This document shows positions 42,743 through 49,416 of a DNA stretch of 49,416 nucleotides, in pieces. The translations under genes and the position numbers were made by a program. The stretch is from Sphingobacterium sp. (GTDB lineage: Bacteria > Bacteroidota > Bacteroidia > Sphingobacteriales > Sphingobacteriaceae): positions 1 to 49,416 of the forward strand of contig JAITLV010000065.1 of assembly GCA_031277685.1 (NCBI GenBank), in the 5' to 3' direction. The notes under the pieces are model-generated. The model was not told where the DNA came from. It saw only the letters and a program-made list of their open reading frames with translations, and did not search any database. Positions within the stretch are counted from its first letter, which is position 1. Every line of letters begins with the position of its first letter.

Positions 42743-43050
42743 ATAAATCGAATAATATCAAAAATAATCGGTCCCTTTCGCTGGTAATCCAACGCTTTCA
42801 TCTTATCTATTGTATCTAAAAACAATACAATTGAACAGTAAAAATTTTAAAGCGTTTTGTGTCCAGTTAAACTTCATTACAGCCCGAGTATCTTAACAGC
42901 CATGTGATCTCCAATTAAAGGCGCAAGATAGAAAATCAGTTGCAATTGCAGGCAATTTTTTACACTTATTTTTAGAACAAAATAGCTGTCTATGCAAAAA
43001 GCCTTATTGTGGGATCCCTAAATACAATAATATCGTCCTAATCGTCCTTA
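42743..43050. other. Spacer between the TlpA/DUF4369 gene and dedA
   Basis: 308 bases. Apart from the 7-bp inverted repeat at 42809-42831 I see nothing to annotate. Confidence 0.5.
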
Positions 43051-44211
43051 TTATGGTAGTAGGAGTGTTTTTAATCTATTTTGTAAATCTTCCCCTCTCA
43101 AATCACGGGCAACTATTTTACCCGTTGGATCTAACAGAAAATTAGCTGGGATGGCATTGATGCCATACAGCTTTGCAGCAATACTATCCCACCCACCTAA
43201 ATCCGAAACTTGGGGCCACAGCAAATTATCATCTTTGATCGCCTTGATCCAGGCATCTTTCCGTGCAGCATCATCTAAAGAAATACCAAGGATTTCAAAA
43301 CCTTCAGTGTGATATTTCTTATAAGCTTCAACAAGATTAGGATTTTCCTTTCGGCATGGCCCACACCAGCTTGCCCAAAAGTCTATAAGCAAAAATTTTC
43401 CTGAAAAGTCCGAAATCTTAATCGTTTTCCCTTCGGGACTTTTGAGCACAAGGTCTCGCGCAAACGCTCCAACTTTTGTTTTGGACAAAGACTCCAGCTG
43501 CAGCGGAATAACCCGTCCCAGTGGACTCTCTTTCAGCTCACTTGAAAGACCATCAAACGCAGATCTAACAGCTATGGAAAATTTCTCCTGACTTGCAACA
43601 AAACTTAAACCAATTACACTGAGATAGGAATCGGGATGTCTGTTCGCAAATTCTAGGTAAGTGCTATAATTTTCATCCATGAGACCTTTTTCCCTTGCTA
43701 AAAATTGGGCAAATAACACAGAATCCTGCTGTTGTTCCTTGGGGAGTTTTGCGAACTCCTTATTTAATGCGCCGAATTTCTCATCGACGACTTTTTTCAT
43801 TTTTTGAAACTCCGCATTTTCCGCATTCAGTTTTGATCCAGTCAATACACTATTTTTTATTGAATCTTTGGCATATATCCCCATTTCAACAGGCTCCAGG
43901 TAAAAGTGGAGGTAATCCATTTTTTCTCCCGGTTGCGACTTAGTCACATACGGATTTTTATGGAGATACAGTGTAGAATTGACCGGATACTTGAGTCGTC
44001 CCCGAAAGATAAAATGCCCGCCTTTTACTTCTGTTGAATCTGCAAATGAGAGCCCTTCACTGTTATAGACCAGAAAAAGCTTACTACCATCTCTTAACTG
44101 ATCGGCTTTACCTGTAATCAGGTACTGATCTTGAGCAAATGTCAAGATAGGAAATAACGAAAATAGCAATAAATGCAGTAAGGACCTTCCCATAGAAACA
44201 ATCTTAAACAC
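43051..44211 (-). CDS. TlpA-like protein with N-terminal DUF4369
   Basis: A 386-residue exported protein. The signal peptide (SLLHLLLFSLFPILTFAQ) is followed by a DUF4369 beta domain (YLITGKADQLRDGSKLFL), a helical linker with KLPKEQQQDS, and a C-terminal thioredoxin domain with LLIDFWASWCGPCRKENP and the cis-Pro region INAIPANF. This arrangement is typical of Bacteroidota envelope disulfide reductases. The start could be 44211 or the Met at 44193 (MGRSLLHLL), which gives a better signal peptide. It is followed by nothing on the same strand for 300 bases. Confidence 0.92.
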   Translation of the reverse strand: MFKIVSMGRSLLHLLLFSLFPILTFAQDQYLITGKADQLRDGSKLFLVYNSEGLSFADSTEVKGGHFIFRGRLKYPVNSTLYLHKNPYVTKSQPGEKMDYLHFYLEPVEMGIYAKDSIKNSVLTGSKLNAENAEFQKMKKVVDEKFGALNKEFAKLPKEQQQDSVLFAQFLAREKGLMDENYSTYLEFANRHPDSYLSVIGLSFVASQEKFSIAVRSAFDGLSSELKESPLGRVIPLQLESLSKTKVGAFARDLVLKSPEGKTIKISDFSGKFLLIDFWASWCGPCRKENPNLVEAYKKYHTEGFEILGISLDDAARKDAWIKAIKDDNLLWPQVSDLGGWDSIAAKLYGINAIPANFLLDPTGKIVARDLRGEDLQNRLKTLLLP

Positions 44212-44270
44212 TATAAATCAAACTATTATAAAAATAATAAATTTTCTGTGGTCAGGCCACTATTTTAACA

Positions 44271-44933
44271 TTAAATATGCTGAGATATCCGTGTTGTGGA
44301 AAATCGCTTTTTTACCACAGCAATCAATTGCTCGACCTGTTTCATATCACCACCAGTTGGAATGGCGATGTATGGATCTTTCAAATCATATAATGCTGGA
44401 TCTTTTATCTTCAGAAGCATTTCGCATTTGCTCTTTCCAAGGAAACGTTTAAAATTAATCTCCTGAATATCATTGATAAAGATAAACTGATAGTCAGTCG
44501 TCCATATTCCATTGGAAGCGAACCGGATGCTTGCTTTCTCACTAAATGGAACCAGGAGAAAATGCCCACCAAGAAATAAGACAAAAATACCAAAGATCGA
44601 TTTCTCGTACAACATACCTATTGCCGAAAAACAAATGATTGCGCCGAAAATCATCTTCGGCAATATTGTTGGACTTAAAGTATATGTCTCTTTATAATTT
44701 ATTATAGCTTTATTGAGCGAACGCTGATGTATAATGTTATATTTTTCTATAAACCTCTTTTTTTCTGTTTGTTTCTTCCATTCGAGGAAATAATATAGAT
44801 TGATCAGCAATAAGCCTATTACACAAAAACTTAATCCTGTTTCCTTCATTTCCAGCAGGTAATACATGGAAAGATTACTTACAATATATAAAACATTGTA
44901 AGTAATTATTCTGTAAACTATTTTAGTATCCAT
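44271..44933 (-). CDS. Membrane protein with C-terminal PH-like domain (STM3941-like)
   Basis: A 220-residue protein with two pairs of hydrophobic helices (about residues 8-50 and 85-130). A cytosolic beta-rich tail follows (IRFASNGIWTTDYQFIFINDIQEI, then YIAIPTGGDMKQVEQLI), which matches the layout of small STM3941-like membrane proteins. The function is unknown. It lies 42 bases downstream of the FtsX-type permease on the same strand and may be co-transcribed with it. Confidence 0.6.
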   Translation of the reverse strand: MDTKIVYRIITYNVLYIVSNLSMYYLLEMKETGLSFCVIGLLLINLYYFLEWKKQTEKKRFIEKYNIIHQRSLNKAIINYKETYTLSPTILPKMIFGAIICFSAIGMLYEKSIFGIFVLFLGGHFLLVPFSEKASIRFASNGIWTTDYQFIFINDIQEINFKRFLGKSKCEMLLKIKDPALYDLKDPYIAIPTGGDMKQVEQLIAVVKKRFSTTRISQHI

Positions 44934-44975
44934 TTATTGGCATTCAATTACCCCTAAAGATAATCATTTCGCAGA

Positions 44976-47345
44976 TTATTCATCCCGCAGGCAATCTACA
45001 GGATTTGCCAAAGAGGCTCGTATTGCCTGATAGCCCACCGTCAATATCGTAATCCCAATTGCAAGAACTCCAGTCGCCACAAAAATCTCCCATCCAAGGG
45101 CGATTCGATAGCTGTATTCCTGAATATAACGCTCCATCGCCATATAAGCAATTGGAAATGCAATCAAACAGGCAATACACACTAAAAGAATAAATTCACT
45201 GGATAACATCTTTGCCACAGCAAATACAGAAGCACCATGAATTTTGCGAATACTGATTTCTTTCGTCCGGCTCTCGGCCATATAAGCCGCAAGTCCGAAC
45301 AACCCAAGGCATGAAACGAAAATAGTGAGTACTGTAAATATACCTGCAAGCCTCTCTGTTCTTTGTATCTCCTGAAATTTGCGGGCGTACTCCGCATCTA
45401 GAAAATGATATTCAAAAGGATAATCAGGATTATATTGCTTGAATATTTTTTCAGTCCGGCTCAATGCGTCTGCTGTTGCCAACCGTGGATTGAATTTAAT
45501 ATGCACCACACCCAGCGGTGCCGAAGCCCCCTCTATTATGGTTGGCTTCACAGGGTTAAAGGGTGATTCTTGAATAAAATCTTTGACAATGCCGATAATA
45601 ATGTACTTGTCTTGACCATCCATAATGTAGCTGCCGATAGGCTCCTCGAGTTTCATCGTCTTCACAGCAGTTTCATTGATCAAAGCAGCCGTTGAATCTG
45701 TAGGAAAGCGCTTGAGATCAAAATCACGCCCCTTGAGCAGTTCAAGTCCCGTTGTCTCAATCAATTTATCATCTGCGGATTGTCTATTAAAAGGAATGAT
45801 TGCATTCGGATCTTTCCCCTCCCAAGTAGCTCCGCTCCAGCCACTCCATCGCTCTGTCATTGGAGACATCGTTCGGGTTACGGAACTTGCAATCCCTTCA
45901 TCAAGTAAGGCTTGCCGGATCAATGTGATATTGCGTGTAATAGTTCCGACTTCAGCGACATAGACTAAATTCTCTTTCTTAAATCCTACATCCCGATTCT
46001 GAGCATGCTGAACTTGCTTCCGGATCACCAACGTACTAATGATCATAACGATAGCAATAATAAATTGCGTAACGACAAGAGCTTTCCGCAGGTTTATCTT
46101 TCGCCGAATGTAGATCAGCCTGCCTTTCAGTACCTGAACCGGATGAAAAGAAGAAAGAAAGAATGCCGGATAGCTCCCTGCCAGTAGCCCAGTCACGAGA
46201 ATAAATGTTATTATTATGGTAAAAAAATGGATTTCATGAAGTGGAAGTATTAGTTTTCGTCCGATTAGATGGCTAAATTCTGGCAGCAAAAGAATCACCA
46301 TGACTAATGCCAAAATGGTGGAGATCAATACCAACAGAATTGACTCGCTAAGAAATTGCCAAATAAGGGAAATTCTTTGTGCGCCGACAACTTTTCGTAC
46401 ACCGACCTCCTTCGCTCTTCGCTCACTTTGGGCAGTACTTAAATTGATAAAATTAATACAAGCAATAACTAAAATAAATATAGCTATCCAGATGAAAATC
46501 TTCACCATTTCTATTCGACCACCTACAACCACTCCATTTTTGTAATTGTTATAGAGATAACTCTCCCCGATAGGCTTCAGGAAGTTATTGTTTTTAACGT
46601 CCGTGTGTGCATGGGAGATGTACTTAAGCTTTCGCTGAACAGCGGCTATGTTCGTATTTGGAAGCAATTCAACAAATGAATAGGTGGAGCTATTATACCA
46701 ATTATCATCATTAAAGTCCATTTTCTCCAAAAATGTCCAAGGAAAAAAATATGTAAGTTCTGCAAATCGGCTATTGCTTGGTATTTCATCTAAAACTGCC
46801 GAAACCTGTACAAGTTCAGTGCTATCAATCTGAATATTTTTGCCGATAGCATCATCAGCTGAACCAAATAATGAAATGGCCAGATCTTTAGTTAAAACAA
46901 TGGTCGATGGATCTAAGAGCGCCTTATCCCGGCCTCCAGCCAGCACAGGTAGCTGAAACATATCCATAAAAGTAGAGTCGACAAATGCACCACTCCCGGC
47001 AATCATTTTTTTGTCCCCTATTGTGAATAAAAAACCTCTTGTTTTATTTAGTCTACAGGTTTGCTTTACCTCCGGAACAGTTGTCTGAATCACCTGAGCC
47101 AACGGCTCAGGGCTAACAAAATAAACCGACAATTCGTCATTGCTTTTGCCGATTGATCCGACAATATGGATACGGTCTGTCTTCGGGTATACCCGATCGT
47201 AATGATACTGCGAATCCAGCCAAAGCATAATCAACATGGCAGCGGCTATACCAATGGCAAGTCCGATAATATTAATCGCTGTAAATCCTTTTCTTCGCAT
47301 CAGACTTCGGAAAGCTATCTTAACATAATTTCTAATCATATTCAA
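44976..47345 (-). CDS. FtsX/MacB-type ABC transporter permease (two repeats)
   Basis: A 789-residue inner-membrane protein with the Bacteroidota duplicated arrangement. It has an N-terminal helix (RKGFTAINIIGLAIGIAAAMLIMLWL), a MacB_PCD periplasmic domain, FtsX helices with RRAKEVGVRKVVGA, a second MacB_PCD domain and a second FtsX unit with RTKEISIRKIHGAS. Eight helices in total. Relatives mediate export or mechanotransmission without transporting through the helices. No ABC ATPase is adjacent. It is divergent from dinB with a 229-base spacer. Confidence 0.9.
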   Translation of the reverse strand: MNMIRNYVKIAFRSLMRRKGFTAINIIGLAIGIAAAMLIMLWLDSQYHYDRVYPKTDRIHIVGSIGKSNDELSVYFVSPEPLAQVIQTTVPEVKQTCRLNKTRGFLFTIGDKKMIAGSGAFVDSTFMDMFQLPVLAGGRDKALLDPSTIVLTKDLAISLFGSADDAIGKNIQIDSTELVQVSAVLDEIPSNSRFAELTYFFPWTFLEKMDFNDDNWYNSSTYSFVELLPNTNIAAVQRKLKYISHAHTDVKNNNFLKPIGESYLYNNYKNGVVVGGRIEMVKIFIWIAIFILVIACINFINLSTAQSERRAKEVGVRKVVGAQRISLIWQFLSESILLVLISTILALVMVILLLPEFSHLIGRKLILPLHEIHFFTIIITFILVTGLLAGSYPAFFLSSFHPVQVLKGRLIYIRRKINLRKALVVTQFIIAIVMIISTLVIRKQVQHAQNRDVGFKKENLVYVAEVGTITRNITLIRQALLDEGIASSVTRTMSPMTERWSGWSGATWEGKDPNAIIPFNRQSADDKLIETTGLELLKGRDFDLKRFPTDSTAALINETAVKTMKLEEPIGSYIMDGQDKYIIIGIVKDFIQESPFNPVKPTIIEGASAPLGVVHIKFNPRLATADALSRTEKIFKQYNPDYPFEYHFLDAEYARKFQEIQRTERLAGIFTVLTIFVSCLGLFGLAAYMAESRTKEISIRKIHGASVFAVAKMLSSEFILLVCIACLIAFPIAYMAMERYIQEYSYRIALGWEIFVATGVLAIGITILTVGYQAIRASLANPVDCLRDE

Positions 47346-47574
47346 AAGAAGGATTGGTTTTCTGTGTCATTATACAATCAACCGACCACTTCACTACAAC
47401 ACTAATAAACAGGCAATTAGTAAGATAATAAAAATCATTGCATGTTCACTTTCGGACGATCATTGTTCATAAACGAACAGGTTGTCACCTAGATCAATGA
47501 TAAAATTAGCACCTCAGTTCATCACAACTTGATTATTCTTGTGTATATTTAATGCCTAAACAAATCATGCTGTA

Positions 47575-48039
47575 ATGTCAACTCAACTGCTCCAACTATG
47601 GGCATATAACAATTGGGCGAATAATTCGCTTATTGATAAAATGAAACAGGAAGCTGAAAAAACACCAGCAATCTGTTTACGGTTATTAAGTCATATTATG
47701 AATGCGCAGCTGATATGGCTGTATCGCCTGAATGAAACAGAACCGCCTGTAGGTGTCTGGGATGAACACAGTCTATCGGAATGTGAAAAACTTCATCAGC
47801 TCGCTTCTTTAGGATTTAAAGAAAAAGTTCATTATGATAACTTAAAGACATTGGAAATCATAAACTATACGAATACGAAAAAGGAACACTTTCAAAATTC
47901 TCTGGGAGATATCCTACTACATGTATTTAATCACGGAACATACCATAGAGCGCAAATCGCGTCCGAAATGAGAAAGCATGGACTTGAGCCGATAAATACA
48001 GATTATATTTCTTTTGTTCACTCACAGAACAATCCGTAA
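47575..48039 (+). CDS. DinB family putative metalloenzyme
   Basis: A 154-residue four-helix-bundle protein. The three metal-binding His are in LSHIMNAQLIW (helix 2) and HVFNHGTYHRAQI (helix 4, His-x3-His), the DinB/YfiT site. Families with this fold act as thiol-dependent transferases or in stress response. The ATG at 47575 is immediately followed by TAACA-like strand; no alternative start. Directly followed by an OsmC gene 36 bases away. Confidence 0.88.
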   Translation: MSTQLLQLWAYNNWANNSLIDKMKQEAEKTPAICLRLLSHIMNAQLIWLYRLNETEPPVGVWDEHSLSECEKLHQLASLGFKEKVHYDNLKTLEIINYTNTKKEHFQNSLGDILLHVFNHGTYHRAQIASEMRKHGLEPINTDYISFVHSQNNP

Positions 48040-48074
48040 GAGTAGAAATTATTAAGTCGCTTAACTTTTGTAAA

Positions 48075-48536
48075 ATGGTTTTCAAACATCACTTTGAGGC
48101 GAGCCTAACATGGGCTCAGCAAGAACAATCGTCACCTAGGATATATGCCAAGAGTCACCGGATTTCGATCCAAGGAAAACCGGATTTGAAAATCGCAGCT
48201 GCAAAGGCTTTTAAAGGCGATCCAGCATTGTATAACCCCGAAGATCTATTACTGAGTAGCCTTGTTTCCTGCCATATGATGTCCTATTTATATGTTTGTT
48301 CAAAAAATAATATTGAAGTAATTTCTTACATCGACTATGCCGAAGCGCTCTTAGAAACAAAGGCCGATGGAAGCGGTCGTTTTATTCAGGTAGATCTGCA
48401 TCCCGAAGTTGTCATAGTCGATCCCAATAAAATAGCACGAGCAATCTCGTTGCATCAGGAAGCGAATCAGCTTTGTTTTATCGCCAATTCCTGCAATTTC
48501 CCAATACAGCATCATGCCGTTTGCCATGTTGTCTAA
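48075..48536 (+). CDS. OsmC/Ohr family peroxidase-like protein
   Basis: A 153-residue protein of the OsmC-like thiol peroxidase family, which reduces organic hydroperoxides. The conserved motif GDPALYNPEDLLLSSLVSCH contains the peroxidatic Cys66; Cys134 in NQLCFIANSC is the candidate resolving Cys, where Ohr/OsmC proteins have CPxS. Full length. It is 36 bases after dinB, so the two stress-type genes are probably one transcript. Confidence 0.9.
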   Translation: MVFKHHFEASLTWAQQEQSSPRIYAKSHRISIQGKPDLKIAAAKAFKGDPALYNPEDLLLSSLVSCHMMSYLYVCSKNNIEVISYIDYAEALLETKADGSGRFIQVDLHPEVVIVDPNKIARAISLHQEANQLCFIANSCNFPIQHHAVCHVV

Positions 48537-48687
48537 AACATGTATAGTTTGATATTCTTTAACACCTAACGCTTAAAACAGCGAGCGTAAAGAGGTTAAA
48601 CAAACCCGGAAGTTAATCTAATAGTTTACCACAAATTAAGGTTTTAAAATTTAGATGATTTTTTCCAGATTTGTTTATTTTTAGACC

Positions 48688-49416
48688 ATGATTGACAACT
48701 CAAAGAAAAAGGCCGCTATTGGCTTTATATTTATCACTTTACTGATCGATATTACGGGATGGGGCATTATCATTCCAGTGGTTCCTAAGCTTATCGAAGA
48801 ACTTATTCACAGTGATATCAGTGAAGCCGCGAAATATGGTGGTTGGCTTGGGTTTGCCTATGCTTTTACCCAATTTATATTTTCACCTGTAGTAGGAAAT
48901 CTAAGTGATAAATATGGCCGGCGCCCCATCATATTGATCTCTTTATTTGGTTTTGCGGTAGACTATATTTTTCTCGCCCTTGCCCCTTCGATAGGCTGGT
49001 TATTTTTGGGGCGAGTCATTGCCGGACTAACAGGTGCAAGTTTTACAACTGCCAGCGCTTATATCGCCGATATTTCTACCGATGAAGATCGGGCCAAAAA
49101 TTTTGGACTCATCGGTGCAGCTTTTGGATTGGGCTTTATTATCGGCCCTGTAATTGGCGGACTACTCGGACACTATGGCGCTAGGGTTCCTTTTTACGCT
49201 GCTGCTGGTTTATGTTTATTGAATTTTCTATATGGATATTTTATTCTACCGGAGAGCTTGGATAAAGACAAAAGACGTCCTTTTGACTGGAAACGCGCTA
49301 ACCCAATTGGATCATTTAGATTTCTGGGAAAACACCCCGAAATATCCGGTTTGATTGTAGCGTTGATATTGATCTATATTGCAGGCCATGCCGTACAAAG
49401 CAACTGGAACTTCTTT
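48688..49416 (+). CDS. TCR/Tet-family MFS efflux transporter (3' truncated by window)
   Basis: 243 codons from the ATG at 48688 to the window end, still open. Helix 1 has [15 protein letters not shown], the loop 2-3 motif is [11 protein letters not shown], helix 4 has [11 protein letters not shown], and helix 5 has [16 protein letters not shown] (motif C of antiporters). This is the Tet(A)-like drug:proton antiporter group; the actual substrate cannot be told. It follows the OsmC gene by 151 bases and may be a separate unit. The remaining half lies past the window. Confidence 0.9.
   Translation, partial: MIDNSKKKAAIGFIFITLLIDITGWGIIIPVVPKLIEELIHSDISEAAKYGGWLGFAYAFTQFIFSPVVGNLSDKYGRRPIILISLFGFAVDYIFLALAPSIGWLFLGRVIAGLTGASFTTASAYIADISTDEDRAKNFGLIGAAFGLGFIIGPVIGGLLGHYGARVPFYAAAGLCLLNFLYGYFILPESLDKDKRRPFDWKRANPIGSFRFLGKHPEISGLIVALILIYIAGHAVQSNWNFF

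Noticed and set aside
47464..47477. GTTC-ATAAAC-GAAC inverted repeat upstream of dinB
   Set aside because: 4-bp arms in AT-rich DNA are expected by chance.
1..49416. CRISPR array, insertion sequence, prophage, rRNA or restriction system
   Set aside because: No spaced repeats, transposase, integrase or phage genes, or rRNA-like segments were seen.

Overview
This window looks like a chromosomal core segment of a Bacteroidota bacterium, most probably a Sphingobacteriaceae member close to Sphingobacterium (inferred, no database search). The evidence is DUF3822 beside rsmD and coaD, DPP IV-type S9 peptidase, TlpA/DUF4369 thioredoxin lipoproteins, two-repeat FtsX-type permeases, a PorT-like small outer-membrane barrel, weak Shine-Dalgarno sequences, and promoters of the Bacteroidota type (TTTG, 19-20 bases, TAnnTTTG) in front of both tRNA genes and the DUF3822 operon. 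No insertion sequence, prophage, CRISPR array or rRNA is visible.

Layout. 1-3.3 kb: tRNA-Leu(CAA), an aldo/keto reductase, and the convergent operon DUF3822-rsmD-coaD. 3.4-7.9 kb: a RecD-like helicase, a secreted DPP IV-like peptidase and a helical-repeat protein. 7.9-12.4 kb (minus strand): polyprenol-phosphate sugar transferase-ruvB, then pdxH-nuoC-nuoD, an isolated Complex I pair closed by a terminator. 12.5-15.6 kb: yqgE, htpG and tRNA-His. 15.6-18.1 kb: a translationally coupled sugar-uptake module (MFS sugar porter and GH130 lipoprotein), followed by a Fur-type DNA-binding protein that lacks the Fur C-terminal domain and a decayed-looking spacer.

19-24 kb: Gfo/Idh oxidoreductase, outer-membrane barrel, CDF metal exporter, a Crp/Fnr regulator with an alpha/beta hydrolase behind it, and a TlpA lipoprotein. 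24-27.8 kb: copper handling (small Cys lipoprotein, CopZ-like chaperone, CopA ATPase). 28-33 kb: VOC protein, AlkC alkylpurine glycosylase, M20 peptidase, secreted metallophosphoesterase and an orphan gene. 33-41 kb: EptA-like phosphoethanolamine transferase, glgC, membrane metallophosphoesterase, and an alpha-oxoamine synthase with a TetR regulator. 41.6-49.4 kb: DUF6157, DedA, TlpA/DUF4369, a membrane protein, an FtsX-type permease, DinB, OsmC and a truncated Tet-family MFS pump.

Most of this is ordinary housekeeping and envelope biology. The less expected signals are in the spacers: a near-perfect TetR-style operator directly before the tetR gene, a perfect 24-bp palindrome over the tRNA-His promoter, two palindromes between the Crp/Fnr gene and its hydrolase partner, an 8-bp inverted repeat at the VOC promoter, a 9-bp inverted repeat before the M20 gene, and a 9-bp direct repeat with LytTR-like spacing before the outer-membrane barrel gene. 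I did not find a convincing wholly new multigene system; the best candidates for new biology are the alpha-oxoamine synthase/TetR pair and the Fur-like protein without a C-terminal domain.
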